A stretch of DNA of 64,000 bases from Planococcus salinus (GCF_003719725.1 NZ_RIAX01000005.1:62001-126000), one strand, 5' to 3'; shown: positions 44,716 to 53,788, counted from the stretch's first letter. Made by a program: numbers and translations. Notes: generated from the sequence alone by a model not told the origin.

Positions 44716-44743
44716 AAAAAAAACCGGCACCCGCCGGCCTTTT
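44716..44743 (-). terminator. Rho-independent terminator
   Basis: CCGGC/GCCGG stem with a run of nine U residues on the minus strand; ends the UPF0316 gene. Confidence 0.75.
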
Positions 44744-44762
44744 GATAATTTCGGGAAAGTCG

Positions 44763-45299
44763 TCAGTTGAATAACCTTCCTTTTCTGACAGTACGGATCC
44801 AGAACCCGCCATATATGGTTTTGACGTCATTCGTGGCGATAAACGCCCTCGGATCCAGTTCCTTGATCGTCCTGTACAGTTTGGTTTCATGCTTTTTCGG
44901 TGTCAGAATTTGAAGGGAACGGCGCTCGCCTTCGTAACCGTTCGCCTGCCAATCGGTGACTCCAAAACCCCTTTCCCTCAATTGCTTGGATAATTGGTCC
45001 GAGTTGTCCTGCGTTACGACATTGGCTGTTACATAACCCAATGTCAGTTTGTCTTCAATTTTAGACCCGACAACCACCCCGGCGGCAAAGCCAAACGCAT
45101 ACGCCAATAAATTCTGGATGGCAGATAAATTATCGAGCACCAGTCCCAAACCAAGTATATTGATGATCACTTCCAATACAGACAAGGCTGCGGCTAAGTA
45201 TTGGAACCCCTTTAACGTTAAAATCATTCGAATGGTCGACAATGTGACAAAGCTGAGGCTGATCATGAAAATGACAACAACCAGTAAGAGAGGATTCAT
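44763..45299 (-). CDS. UPF0316 (YebE-like) membrane protein
   Basis: A 178-residue protein: three membrane segments and a C-terminal DUF2179 domain (DNSDQLSKQLRERGFGVTDW). GFAAGVVVGSKIEDKLTLGYVTANVV is the family signature. The ATG at 45299 is used; a TTG at 45305 would add two residues. Function unknown; related proteins sit in membranes and may bind nucleotides. Confidence 0.9.
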   Translation of the reverse strand: MNPLLLVVVIFMISLSFVTLSTIRMILTLKGFQYLAAALSVLEVIINILGLGLVLDNLSAIQNLLAYAFGFAAGVVVGSKIEDKLTLGYVTANVVTQDNSDQLSKQLRERGFGVTDWQANGYEGERRSLQILTPKKHETKLYRTIKELDPRAFIATNDVKTIYGGFWIRTVRKGRLFN

Positions 45300-45440
45300 T
45301 TCCAAAATTACCCTACTTTCTTTTTTAAATTTAAGTTTCTTCCATTTTACTTTTTTGATATTTTATTCTTTCCCGGATAAGGCAAAGGTAAACCTGGTTA
45401 AGATACCAGACCGCCTGGACCGCCTCTTTTTTCCGTGTAC

Positions 45441-45488
45441 AAAAAAAGCGTTTGCCGCAACGTTTCAAGTCGCGGCAAACGCTTTTTT
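45441..45488. terminator. Bidirectional Rho-independent terminator
   Basis: Stem AAAAAAAGCGTTTGCCGC with GCGGCAAACGCTTTTTT; ends the creatininase-family gene on the minus strand. Confidence 0.92.
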
Positions 45489-45493
45489 ATTGC

Positions 45494-46273
45494 TTAGTCG
45501 GCGGCATCCCGGCTGCCATAAAAGGCAATCAGCTCACTGGCCACTTTGTCTGAAATGATCTTCAGCAGATCCCTGCCCAACTGCTCTTCGGCTTTTTCGG
45601 GATGGTCCGTAAATCCGTCAATCTGCTTCCAGCTTTCTGTATTCTCCACCATCACTTTCCCTGGACCTGCGCTTTTGCCTGCAGCATGCCGTTCTTTTGA
45701 AGCCAGCGACAGTTTCTCCAATTGCACATGATTCGGCTGCAAAGCGAGCATGAGAGAGGTCTCAAATTGCCCCGCGTGTCCCGGTAATTCGGAGATTTGG
45801 TGCTGCTTGGCATAAGCCCCCATTTCTTCGGCTGCGACTGTCCAGTATGACGCGGCCCCCACCGTAACCGGATACTTCAATGCCATTTCCCTCGCCGCCA
45901 GACGAATCACTTCGTCATTGCCGCCATGGCCATTTACTATGAAGATCTGTGTGAAGCCGCTCTTGATGACACTTTCAATAAGATCGTTGAGCACGGTGAT
46001 TAAAGTTTGAATGGATAAAGACAAAACCCCCGGGTAGAGAAAATGATGGTGGGAAAAGCCGAATGGAATCAACGGTGCAAGGACAATCGGAATTTGTGCA
46101 CCCGCTTTTTCCACGCTTTGTTGTGAAACGGCTTGGATGATTACATTATCTGTCTCCACCGGCAAATGCGGACCGTGCTGCTCAGTGGCGCCAATCGGCA
46201 CAACCACCATCGCCTCTTTTGCCAGGTCCCCAATTTGTTCCCGGCTCATTTCGTTCCATTTGTATACGGGCAT
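45494..46273 (-). CDS. Creatininase family protein
   Basis: A 259-residue protein of the creatininase fold with the metal site in VVPIGATEQHGPHLPVETDN, VNGHGGNDEVIRLAAREMA and GHAGQFETSLMLAL. It hydrolyses a cyclic or linear amide; creatinine is only one possible substrate (mycofactocin and riboflavin pathway enzymes share the fold). The ATG at 46273 is about 11 nt after GGAAGGGAG. The frame stays open 49 codons further upstream to 46420, overlapping the preceding membrane-protein gene, so a longer form cannot be excluded. Confidence 0.9.
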   Translation of the reverse strand: MPVYKWNEMSREQIGDLAKEAMVVVPIGATEQHGPHLPVETDNVIIQAVSQQSVEKAGAQIPIVLAPLIPFGFSHHHFLYPGVLSLSIQTLITVLNDLIESVIKSGFTQIFIVNGHGGNDEVIRLAAREMALKYPVTVGAASYWTVAAEEMGAYAKQHQISELPGHAGQFETSLMLALQPNHVQLEKLSLASKERHAAGKSAGPGKVMVENTESWKQIDGFTDHPEKAEEQLGRDLLKIISDKVASELIAFYGSRDAAD

Positions 46274-46406
46274 TCGAGTTTCCGCTCCCTTCCAAATAAT
46301 TTCATGCTCTGGAATAATTCCATAAAACAGCGGCAAACCCTTTTTCTTGACCAGCACATTCTGTGGGTGACCGGTATTTGCAACAACATACCTCCTGCCG
46401 ATTTGC

Positions 46407-46898
46407 TTAAACGAACACATGAATCAGCACGGCACCGATAAACAAAAAAGCCATGTACCGGTGCATGCGTCTTCGCAATCCGGAAGATTTCCTGCCTCTC
46501 ATATACCCCGTCACCAAAAGCGGCAGCAACGCAAGGACTGTCACATATCCGGCGATGCCAGTCGGAGTCATGGAAACTTGGCTGAGCATGAATGCCAGAT
46601 GCCAGACAATAAAAAGAGAGCCGATGGCAGCAAGCGAACTGTGGAAACGGATATAAATGCGAGTGAATGTCACGAGCTTTTGCCGTCCGCTGCTTTTCGG
46701 CAAGTGGCTGATGGCGTACAAAAATAAATACAGGATAAACGCCAGCATCAAATAAATGGCACCGATCCGCCCTGCCCACAAAGCCGCACGGTATGTATCG
46801 AAGCCAAGCCGATATAACAAAAACAACAATGGCAGACTCAGAATGCTGACGATCAGGACTGCCTGCCGGAAATTGAGACGGTATAAGATTTTCAGCAT
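46407..46898 (-). CDS. Putative b-type cytochrome membrane protein
   Basis: A 163-residue protein with five hydrophobic segments and four histidines in the membrane or at its face: RIYIRFHSSLAAIGS, FIVWHLAFML, RRRMHRYMAF and VLIHVFV. Spacing between two pairs fits heme ligation as in ferric-reductase-like or cytochrome b561-like proteins; this is an inference. The conserved pair of arginine-rich loops (MRGRKSSGLRRRMH) would face the cytoplasm. It ends just before the open upstream frame of the creatininase gene. Confidence 0.72.
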   Translation of the reverse strand: MLKILYRLNFRQAVLIVSILSLPLLFLLYRLGFDTYRAALWAGRIGAIYLMLAFILYLFLYAISHLPKSSGRQKLVTFTRIYIRFHSSLAAIGSLFIVWHLAFMLSQVSMTPTGIAGYVTVLALLPLLVTGYMRGRKSSGLRRRMHRYMAFLFIGAVLIHVFV

Positions 46899-47256
46899 TC
46901 CGCTCCCCCTTCCCCCTGTTCTTTGGCATTATTCCTTTTCCCTTTGTGTGCGGAGAAAAACAATGGAGGCCAAAACGGAAAAACTCAAGCCGGCGACTTT
47001 TGAAAAAATGAGTTGCGGCTTTTGGTGCGTGAATTACGGCTTTCAAGTCTAAGCCCTTAAGTTGCAGCTTTGCCGTCTTTTACGCCTCTGGATTTCAGGG
47101 TTTATTGCCATTCGTATTTGCGATTAGGGGCCGTTTCATGTTTGCCGGCACAAATTCCTTCCGCAAAAATCTCTCTAATCCACTCAAAACCAGGTTATTT
47201 TCCAAGAGAACGGGTAAATCTTTCATAAGACGACTTAAAAATGGAGGAGATGGCTT
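46899..47256. other. Intergenic region, no gene seen
   Basis: A stretch of more than 300 bases between divergent genes. It has no convincing open frame; possible sigma-B-like elements occur at 47194-47217. Confidence 0.5.
47194..47217 (+). promoter_or_regulatory. Possible sigma-B-like promoter of the YndM-like gene
   Basis: GTTATT, a 12-nt spacer and GGGTAA lie about 40 nt before the start of the YndM-like gene. Only three of six -35 positions match GTTTAA, so the call is weak. Confidence 0.4.
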
Positions 47257-47655
47257 GTGAGGCACTTAATTGCATTCCTTATTAAATTTGTTATGATCGC
47301 AGCTGTGCTGCTGATCGTGCTGACCTGGATTTTTGACGTGTCATTTGTGGATACATTATTGATCAGCCTGGCGTTGAGCGCTGTCGCATATATGATGGGC
47401 GACTTGCTGATTTTCCTGAATGCCGGAAAGCCGTCGGATCAGACGACGCGCAACAGCATTGCCACGTTTTCGGATTTTCTGCTGGCATTTCTCGTCATCT
47501 GGTTTGTAGGTCAGTTGCTGACCGGCGACATGGCACAGATGGTAGCTCCCGCACTCATTTCATCATTGGTCATAGCTGCCGGTGAATGGTTTTTCCATCT
47601 ATACATGGACCAAAAAGTCATGCCTGAGTACAATGAATACAAATCGGCGAAATAA
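47257..47655 (+). CDS. YndM-like (DUF2512) membrane protein
   Basis: A 132-residue protein with four membrane segments and the DUF2512 layout (LIAFLIKFVMIAAVLLIVLTWIFDVSF, ending in a Glu/Asp-rich tail MDQKVMPEYNEYKSAK). Function unknown. The GTG start follows GGAGGAGATGG. A terminator follows at 47676-47726. Confidence 0.85.
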   Translation: MRHLIAFLIKFVMIAAVLLIVLTWIFDVSFVDTLLISLALSAVAYMMGDLLIFLNAGKPSDQTTRNSIATFSDFLLAFLVIWFVGQLLTGDMAQMVAPALISSLVIAAGEWFFHLYMDQKVMPEYNEYKSAK

Positions 47656-47675
47656 CAAACGCCGGGAACACGAAC

Positions 47676-47726
47676 ATAACCGCTGTCCGTCAGAGAAGTT
47701 TCTGAATGGCAGCGGTTATTTTGTTT
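47676..47726 (+). terminator. Rho-independent terminator
   Basis: ATAACCGCTG pairs with CAGCGGTTAT with a 20-nt loop and trailing U residues. Confidence 0.7.
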
Positions 47727-47825
47727 TATTCCCATAAAGGCTGTCCCGCGTCTCTCCTGGTTCAATACGAATCATTTCAGATTGCGCGTTGCAGTCAGTT
47801 TCTTTTCTGCCCGTTGGCCTTAGTG

Positions 47826-47852
47826 GGTTAGCCAGCCTTACTCAAGGGGTAT
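47826..47852 (+). promoter_or_regulatory. Sigma-B promoter of the general stress protein
   Basis: GGTTAG (47826-47831), a 15-nt spacer and an exact GGGTAT (47847-47852), about 38 nt before the stress-protein start. It agrees with the sigma-B form GTTTAA-N12-15-GGGTAT. Confidence 0.7.
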
Positions 47853-47889
47853 TAAGTGAATGTACGAATTTATGAAGGAGGAAAAGCCA

Positions 47890-48492
47890 ATGGCCAGAAA
47901 AATCATCGGCGGCGTATTCAAAGAACACGAAAACGTGATTCATCTCATCGAAGAACTGAAGCTGAAAGGGCACAGTATCGATGACATTTCAGTGTTTGCT
48001 AAAAGTGGCGAAGACGTCAGCGACATTCAGCATGAAACAAACGCAACCATCAAAACGGACAGCAGCAAACGGGGACAGCATGCCGGCAAAGGAGCGGGCA
48101 TTGGAGCAGCGTCCGGCGGAATCCTCGGCGGCACCATTGGGGCATTGCTCGGCGCCGGTCTCTTTGCGATTCCGGGTATCGGACCGATTGCAGCAGCCGG
48201 TCCGGTCGTCGCCGGTCTGACCGGTGCAGGCATTGGCGCCGGGGGAGGCGGAATTGTCGGCGCTCTGGTTGGAGCGGGCATCCCGGAAGAGCACGCAAAA
48301 GAGTATGAACGGTATCTCAATGAAGGGAATATCGTGGTCCTTGTTGATACAGAAAGAACCCGTGAACAGCATGTCCACCAATTGTTCGAGAAGTACGATA
48401 CATCAAACCCGCGCATGTACAGAGACGAACAAGGCAATGTGGTGGATGCCGAAAAACTGAATCATGAGACAGAACGGAAGCGGGATTTCTGA
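47890..48492 (+). CDS. General stress protein 17M-like protein
   Basis: A 200-residue protein. The N-terminus (VFKEHENVIHLIEELKLKGHSIDDISVFAKS) matches the heat-induced stress protein (YflT-type, PF11181) domain and a long Gly/Ala-rich hydrophobic region (about 65-135) follows, with EEHAKEYERYLNEGNIVVLVDT then a polar tail. The ATG at 47890 has AGGAGG upstream. The sigma-B-like promoter supports general stress induction. Confidence 0.88.
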   Translation: MARKIIGGVFKEHENVIHLIEELKLKGHSIDDISVFAKSGEDVSDIQHETNATIKTDSSKRGQHAGKGAGIGAASGGILGGTIGALLGAGLFAIPGIGPIAAAGPVVAGLTGAGIGAGGGGIVGALVGAGIPEEHAKEYERYLNEGNIVVLVDTERTREQHVHQLFEKYDTSNPRMYRDEQGNVVDAEKLNHETERKRDF

Positions 48493-48496
48493 CGCG

Positions 48497-48537
48497 AAAA
48501 TGCCTCTTTCAGCTGTAAAGATGAAGGAGGCATTTTT
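48497..48537 (+). terminator. Rho-independent terminator
   Basis: AAAATGCCTC pairs with GAGGCATTTTT in a stem interrupted only by G-U and short mismatches; it ends the stress protein gene. Confidence 0.8.
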
Positions 48538-48601
48538 AGGACGTTCATGTAAGTTCTGCTTTATCGCCGTTAAAGCAAGCGGTCTTTTGTTGTAAATCGG
48601 T

Positions 48602-49408
48602 TTAAACATTTTGAACGGCCGAGGTGCGGTTCTGTACTTTGGAAAGCAGCGGCCGGTCGTTGCTCCACATGACGTTCACCGGCATGCCGAAAAACTCCGA
48701 CAGCAATTCACTGGTGATCAGCTCATCCGTATTCCCTGATGCAAATACTTCGCCGTCTTTCAGCAACAGCGTCTTATCGAACACCGGCAGGATTTCTTCG
48801 ACGTGATGCGTCACGTAAATAATGGTCGGCGCATCCGGTTTTTTGGCGATGTTCTCAATGGATTCCAGCAATTCCTCCCGTGCAATAAAGTCCAGGCCGT
48901 TCGTCGGCTCGTCCAGAACCAAAAGCGCCGGTTCTGCCATCAACGCACGTCCGATCAGGACACGTTGCCGCTCGCCGTGAGACAAGGTTTCGTATTTCCG
49001 GTTGGCATACTCCAGACAGCCCAGTTCCTTCAGGATGTCGACGCCTTTTTGGTCAATTTCCTCTGTCGTTTCCTGGTACAGGCCGATGGAAGCAAACGCG
49101 CCGCTCAACACCACTTCATAGGCATTGTCGTGCGGACTGATTTTCTGCTGAATCGACGAAGAGACAAAGCCGATTTGCTGGCGCAGTTTTTCCGCCAGGT
49201 ATGTTTTGCCGAATTCCATTCCCAGCACGCTCACTTTTCCTTCCGTCGGAAAAAAATAGGCGTTGATCAGATTCAGCAACGAAGTCTTGCCTGCACCGTT
49301 CAAACCGTACAGCACCCAATGTTCGCCTTCTCTGACTTGCCAATTGACATTGTTCAACAGCATCTTGTCCCCTCTTCTTCTCGAGACATTTTCCAGTTCC
49401 AGAATCAT
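48602..49408 (-). CDS. ABC transporter ATP-binding protein (YlmA-like)
   Basis: A 268-residue ATPase with Walker A GLNGAGKTSLLNLI, Q-loop, signature LSHGERQRVLIGRAL and Walker B ALLVLDEPTNGLD, then a YlmA-type end. The ATG at 49408 follows AGGGGGAATGACG; 49414 is a near alternative. No permease is adjacent; partner unknown. Its 5' region carries a copy of the 31-bp palindromic repeat (49509-49539). Confidence 0.92.
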   Translation of the reverse strand: MILELENVSRRRGDKMLLNNVNWQVREGEHWVLYGLNGAGKTSLLNLINAYFFPTEGKVSVLGMEFGKTYLAEKLRQQIGFVSSSIQQKISPHDNAYEVVLSGAFASIGLYQETTEEIDQKGVDILKELGCLEYANRKYETLSHGERQRVLIGRALMAEPALLVLDEPTNGLDFIAREELLESIENIAKKPDAPTIIYVTHHVEEILPVFDKTLLLKDGEVFASGNTDELITSELLSEFFGMPVNVMWSNDRPLLSKVQNRTSAVQNV

Positions 49409-49508
49409 CGTCATTCCCCCTGTTTGCTCCATTATTAAGAAGATACTCTTTATAATAGTACAAGAATTCAAAAAATAACAAACATTTCGATGGCAATCTT
49501 GCAAATAG

Positions 49509-49539
49509 AATTGCATGTGTGCCTGGCACGCGCACAATT
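49509..49539. repeat. 31-bp palindromic repeat, copy A
   Basis: AATTG and CAATT arms flank N5-GTGCCAGGCAC-N5 (read on the minus strand as GTGCCAGGCAC). It is in the gap between the ABC ATPase and the 113-residue gene. Confidence 0.7.
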
Positions 49540-49578
49540 TCCATATAAAAAGCGCCTCCGAAGAGACGCTCTGCTGCA

Positions 49579-49920
49579 TCAGCTGGTCTGATTGCTTTTT
49601 GGATGAGGCTTTGTAATATCTACGGCATAGACGGTGATTTGGTTGACCATTAGATCCCGAATCGCATAGATTGGCCGGTTGTTCCGTTCCATCGCTTCAA
49701 TGTAGTTGTTGAGCTGTTCCTGTAAGTAATTCCCCACCGGCTGCCCTTTATATGTATCGTCCAATTCTTCGCTGGCAGTTTGGAACGATATTTCAAAATA
49801 AAGGTTCGACACTTCAAGAGCCGTCAACTTTTCTTCATCGGTTTGAGTTCCCACCACTTGATAATAATTTCCGTACTCATCGTGCACTAAGTCATTTGCG
49901 ACAATTTGTTGCATACTCAT
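49579..49920 (-). CDS. Hypothetical protein
   Basis: A 113-residue acidic cytoplasmic protein (SMQQIVANDLVHDEYGNYYQVV, NNRPIYAIRDLMVNQITVYAVD), with no family I can name. AGGAG precedes the start. It ends 39 nt before the repeat copy A. Codon use is like its neighbours. Confidence 0.72.
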   Translation of the reverse strand: MSMQQIVANDLVHDEYGNYYQVVGTQTDEEKLTALEVSNLYFEISFQTASEELDDTYKGQPVGNYLQEQLNNYIEAMERNNRPIYAIRDLMVNQITVYAVDITKPHPKSNQTS

Positions 49921-50000
49921 GCTTTTCCATCTCCTTTCATGAACTACTTCGACACGCCAAAAGCAAGTCCTTCTGTGAATCGGTGAATTGGCAATTCGAG

Positions 50001-50031
50001 TGCAATTCGAGTGCCAGGCACACGCGCAATT
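50001..50031. repeat. 31-bp palindromic repeat, copy B
   Basis: GTGCCAGGCACACGCGCAAT with the right arm intact and a shifted left arm; a short direct repeat (GCAATTCGAGT twice) lies just before it. It is in the gap between the amidase and the 113-residue gene. Confidence 0.65.
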
Positions 50032-50042
50032 CCGAGGAGTCC

Positions 50043-51494
50043 TTATTCAAAATGGGGCGCCACCCGTTTTTTCGTGGCCTGTTCATAAGCATAGGCAAGT
50101 TCAATCAATTTCGGTTCGCTGAAAGCCATCGCGCTGAATGTGGCACCAACAGGCATGCCATTATTGGTATAGCCGGCCGGCACAGTGATTGAAGGATAGC
50201 CTGCTTTTGCCGGAATCGCCGCTCCGCGGTTGTCCTGGAACAACAAGGCATCCAGCTGATGTTCGGCCATCACCGCATCGATTCCTTCGGCAGCTGATGT
50301 CCGGAGGTCTGTTTCCCGGTGTTCCAAATAGGTCGGGTCTTCAGGGTCATCACTCATTGCCAGTGCCTTTTCCAATTCCAGCTGGTCAAATTTCATCCGG
50401 ATTTCCGGGTCTTCCTGATTGAACTTGATGACATCGGCCAGCGATTTCACCGGAACGTCATCTGAAACTTTGCGCAGATAATTATTGACCCCCCGTTTAA
50501 ATTCATACCACAATACATCCGACTTAAACGGCTGTACGGGAATTGTCACTTCCACGACATGGGCCCCCTGCGATTTCAAGTCTTCCATTACCTGATCCAT
50601 GATCGCCCGTTCGTCCGGTTCTTCGTCATTCAGGAAAGTCACGTCGACGCCGATCCGAGCCCCTTTCAACCCGTCATGTTTCAGATGAGGCGTATAGTCA
50701 GTCAGCGCTTTTCCAGCACTTGATTGAGTCACCGGATCTTTGTCGTCCACGCCCGTCAGAATCCCCAGTGTAATTGCTGCGTCTTCCACCGTGCGCGCCA
50801 TCGGTCCAGCTGTATCCTGGCTGTGTGAAATCGGAATGATGCCCGTGCGGCTGATCAAGCCGACAGTCGGTTTGATGCCAACGACGGAATTGGCGCTGGC
50901 CGGGCTCAGAATCGAACCGGAAGTTTCAGTGCCGATGCCGACCACCGCGAAATTTGAGGCAATGCTGGCGCCGGTGCCGGAACTCGAACCACCGACACTT
51001 CCTGCTTCAAATCGACCGACGCCATAAGGGTTCAGGACTTGTCCACCAAGTCCGCTATAGCCGCTCGGCACATTCTGCGTCATAAAGTATGCCCATTCGC
51101 TCAAATTGACCTTGCCCAGGATAATGGCGCCGGCTTTTCTCAGCTGGGCGGCGATAAAGGCATCTTCTTTTGCAAAATTCTGTTGAAGGGCGATGGTCCC
51201 TGCTGTGGTCGGCATGTTGTCAGCGGTATCGATATTATCTTTTACCAGCACCGGAATGCCGTACAATGGTCCTTGTTCTTCCTGACCCCTTTTTTTGTCC
51301 AGCTCGGTTGCTGTTTTGAGTGCATCTGGATTAAGATTCAACACCGAATTGATCTTCGGGCCATTGCGGTCGAATTTCTCGATTCGCTCCAAATAATAGC
51401 GGACCAGCTCCACGGATGTCAGCTGCTTTTTTTCAAAAGCCTGCTGTATGTCTCGAATGGTCGCTTCTTCCAGTGTAAATGCTGTATTTTCCAA
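50043..51494 (-). CDS. Amidase (amidase signature family)
   Basis: A 483-residue enzyme with the Ser-Ser-Lys catalytic arrangement: VLVKDNID (Lys), GGSSSGTGASIAS and TETSGSILSPA (the two Ser). Substrates vary widely. The TTG at 51494 is suggested by GAGGGAG with suitable spacing; an ATG at 51518 is also possible. It is divergent from the NmrA-like gene. Confidence 0.93.
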   Translation of the reverse strand: MENTAFTLEEATIRDIQQAFEKKQLTSVELVRYYLERIEKFDRNGPKINSVLNLNPDALKTATELDKKRGQEEQGPLYGIPVLVKDNIDTADNMPTTAGTIALQQNFAKEDAFIAAQLRKAGAIILGKVNLSEWAYFMTQNVPSGYSGLGGQVLNPYGVGRFEAGSVGGSSSGTGASIASNFAVVGIGTETSGSILSPASANSVVGIKPTVGLISRTGIIPISHSQDTAGPMARTVEDAAITLGILTGVDDKDPVTQSSAGKALTDYTPHLKHDGLKGARIGVDVTFLNDEEPDERAIMDQVMEDLKSQGAHVVEVTIPVQPFKSDVLWYEFKRGVNNYLRKVSDDVPVKSLADVIKFNQEDPEIRMKFDQLELEKALAMSDDPEDPTYLEHRETDLRTSAAEGIDAVMAEHQLDALLFQDNRGAAIPAKAGYPSITVPAGYTNNGMPVGATFSAMAFSEPKLIELAYAYEQATKKRVAPHFE

Positions 51495-51587
51495 GTCTTC
51501 TCCCTCTTTTCTCGGCATTGTTCATCGATGCTGCGGCTTCATCAGTTTCGATAACATTCATACTTCACAAAATCCAGTTTACCACCT

Positions 51588-51618
51588 AATTGAGCGAGTG
51601 CCAGGCACACGCGCAATT
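51588..51618. repeat. 31-bp palindromic repeat, copy C
   Basis: Complete copy: AATTG, N5, GTGCCAGGCAC, N5, CAATT, in the divergent gap between amidase and the QorB-like gene. Confidence 0.75.
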
Positions 51619-51694
51619 CTTCCCGTTTCTTTCATTTCGAATGAGGGTAATAAAAAGACAACCCTATTGATACAAAGAAAGGATGAAGCCAATT

Positions 51695-52564
51695 ATGACC
51701 ATTGCCATTACAGGTGCTACAGGGCAACTCGGCCATGCCGTGATCAGCTATTTACAGGAACACAATCCGTCTGAAAAAATTGTGGCGGTTGTGAGAAACA
51801 TTGAAAAAGCGCGTCAGCAGTTGGCAGGGACGAACGTCGAAATCCGGTTCGGCGATTATGACGAGCCGGTCACTTTGCCGAATGCGTTCGAAGATGCTAC
51901 CAAGCTCCTTCTGGTGTCGAGTCCCGAATACGATGATCCGAAACGGGTCGTGCAGCATGCAAACGCCGTAAAAGCTGCACGGGATGCGGGAGTTGGCCAC
52001 ATCTTCTACACCAGCATCGCGTTCGCTGATGAATCGAAACTGCCGCTTGCCCTTTTGCATCTCTCCACTGAATACGCCATCCGGACGACCGGCATTCCGT
52101 ATACGTTCATCCGCAATTCACTGTATTCGGATGTCTTTATCAATCCGGGGCTCGCAGCAAATGTGGAAAACGGGGAAATCGTGACGAATACGGACAGTGG
52201 CCAATTGAACACCGTGACACGGGACGACCTGGCAAAAGGGACGGCTGCACTCCTGGCAGGAGAAGGGCACGAGAACCAAATCTACAATTTCGTCTCATCC
52301 CAGACATGGTCATTCGATGAACTGGCGGAAGTGCTGAGCCGGGTGAGCGGGAAAGAAGTGAAGCACCGGAACGTATCGTTTGCAGAACAAGTCGAATACC
52401 TGCAGAATGCAGGGTTGCCTGAAGGTGCCGCGGCGTTCACTGCGTCCATCCATGAAACAATTGCCGGAGGCGAAACAGCCCGGACTTCCGAAGATTTGAA
52501 AAGGTTGATCGGCGAGGAGACGTCGCTGGAAGAAACGGTGAGACAAGCCTTAAATGCCAAATAA
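51695..52564 (+). CDS. NmrA/QorB-like NAD(P)-binding protein
   Basis: A 289-residue atypical SDR. TIAITGATGQLGHAVISYL is the Rossmann site, VVAVVRNIEKA follows, and FYTSIAFADESKLPLALLHLSTEYAIRTTGIPYTFIRNSLYSDVF is the QorB-type region. It may sense or reduce quinones or act as a redox sensor. The ATG at 51695 follows AAAGGATG; 51683 is less likely. Confidence 0.9.
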   Translation: MTIAITGATGQLGHAVISYLQEHNPSEKIVAVVRNIEKARQQLAGTNVEIRFGDYDEPVTLPNAFEDATKLLLVSSPEYDDPKRVVQHANAVKAARDAGVGHIFYTSIAFADESKLPLALLHLSTEYAIRTTGIPYTFIRNSLYSDVFINPGLAANVENGEIVTNTDSGQLNTVTRDDLAKGTAALLAGEGHENQIYNFVSSQTWSFDELAEVLSRVSGKEVKHRNVSFAEQVEYLQNAGLPEGAAAFTASIHETIAGGETARTSEDLKRLIGEETSLEETVRQALNAK

Positions 52565-52586
52565 GCCAAATTGCTGAACATATGCA

Positions 52587-52628
52587 AGCCGCTCCGGCAC
52601 ACGCGATGTGTTTACCGGAGCGGCTTCT
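52587..52628 (+). terminator. Rho-independent terminator
   Basis: Stem AGCCGCTCCGG/CCGGAGCGGCT with a weak U tail; it ends the QorB-like gene, followed by a copy of the palindromic repeat. Confidence 0.7.
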
Positions 52629-52633
52629 TCGTT

Positions 52634-52664
52634 AATTGCGTCAGTGCCAGGCACACAAACAATT
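52634..52664. repeat. 31-bp palindromic repeat, copy D
   Basis: Complete copy with AATTG and CAATT arms and the GTGCCAGGCAC core. The right end CACAAACAATT is duplicated just after. It lies in the gap between the terminator and the permease gene. Confidence 0.75.
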
Positions 52665-52683
52665 CACAAACAATTCACCCTTT

Positions 52684-53787
52684 TCACCGCTTCCGCTCCA
52701 TCAAGTTAATTCCGATGCCCATGCAGACCACCCCGATGAGCAGCATGACGGCAATCGGTTCCATCAGTTCCGTCAATCCCCGCCCGTGGATGGCGACACT
52801 TTTTAACGCATCAAGCCCATAAGTGATCGGCAGCACTTTTGAAATCGCCAGCAGCATATTGTTGGTGACCAGCTCAATCGGCCAAAAAGCGCCGCCGATC
52901 ATCGCCATGCCGGTCGCTACAATCGGCACCACCGCCTGCAATTGCTGAGGGCTTTGAACCAGCCCCATCACCAGCATGCTGAGAGCCACGATGGAAAACG
53001 TATAAACAGCGGTGATCAGCAGCAGCAAACCGAATTGGTCGCCGACATCGAAATTGAACAAGTACTTGAACAGCACCAACACCAGGACAATCTGGACGTA
53101 ACCGATGGTAAAGCTGTACAGCAGATGCCCCATATAGACCTGCCATTTATCCAATGGCGACAAAATCAGCCGGTTCCATGTGCCAAACTTCTTTTCTTCA
53201 ACAATTTTCATCAAGCTGAACATGATCGTGTAGATGGAAAAGAACAGCGCCATGCCAAACAGCATCTGCAGCTGTCCGTCATAGACAAACGACTCCTGCT
53301 CCCCTTCCAGCGACTGGGTCTCCACCGTAAGCGCCGGCTCTTCCAGCATCTCCGCCACGCGTTCCCGGGCTTCTCCTGAAGTGCTTTGCTGCTCGAGCTG
53401 GCGGATGCGGAGTTCTTCAGCATACGTTCGGTTGATGTAACTTTCGACTTCAAAGCGGTTCGGATCATCCGCCACTATCAGCAACCGGTAATCGTCTTCC
53501 ATCAACTGCAGCGCCATGCCGGTATCCCCGTCCAGCACTGCCTGTCTTGCCTCCTGTTCTTCCACCAGCTCAAACTGAAGTCCTTCAGATTTATTCAGCT
53601 GCTCCAGCCACTCATCCTGCTGCTGTTCGGCAAGTGCCGGATGAGCATACGTCGGAACAGTCATCGAATTTCCAGGATTCGACCCAGCCATCACCATGAC
53701 GAACACAATCGTCAAGGCCAAAAACGACAATACCATTAAAGGTGCCCGCCGGAACCGTTGCCATTGCAATAAAAAGACGGATGTCAT
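52684..53787 (-). CDS. ABC-2 type transporter permease
   Basis: A 367-residue ABC-2 membrane protein: an N-terminal membrane segment, a long extracellular region (about 60-170, with EEQEARQAVLDGDTGMALQLMEDDY), and five C-terminal membrane helices. AGGGGAGGGGATTAG precedes the ATG at 53787. It is last in a five-gene unit, two nt after the preceding permease. Together with the ATPase they should form one exporter. Confidence 0.88.
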   Translation of the reverse strand: MTSVFLLQWQRFRRAPLMVLSFLALTIVFVMVMAGSNPGNSMTVPTYAHPALAEQQQDEWLEQLNKSEGLQFELVEEQEARQAVLDGDTGMALQLMEDDYRLLIVADDPNRFEVESYINRTYAEELRIRQLEQQSTSGEARERVAEMLEEPALTVETQSLEGEQESFVYDGQLQMLFGMALFFSIYTIMFSLMKIVEEKKFGTWNRLILSPLDKWQVYMGHLLYSFTIGYVQIVLVLVLFKYLFNFDVGDQFGLLLLITAVYTFSIVALSMLVMGLVQSPQQLQAVVPIVATGMAMIGGAFWPIELVTNNMLLAISKVLPITYGLDALKSVAIHGRGLTELMEPIAVMLLIGVVCMGIGINLMERKR

Positions 53788-53788
53788 A

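Noticed and set aside
48027-48437. 136-codon minus-strand frame opposite the stress protein
   Set aside because: Pro/Ala-rich shadow of the Gly/Ala-rich stress protein gene.
49991-50012. Tandem GCAATTCGAGT duplication
   Set aside because: Too short to be a separate repeat; treated as part of the degenerate left arm of palindrome copy B.
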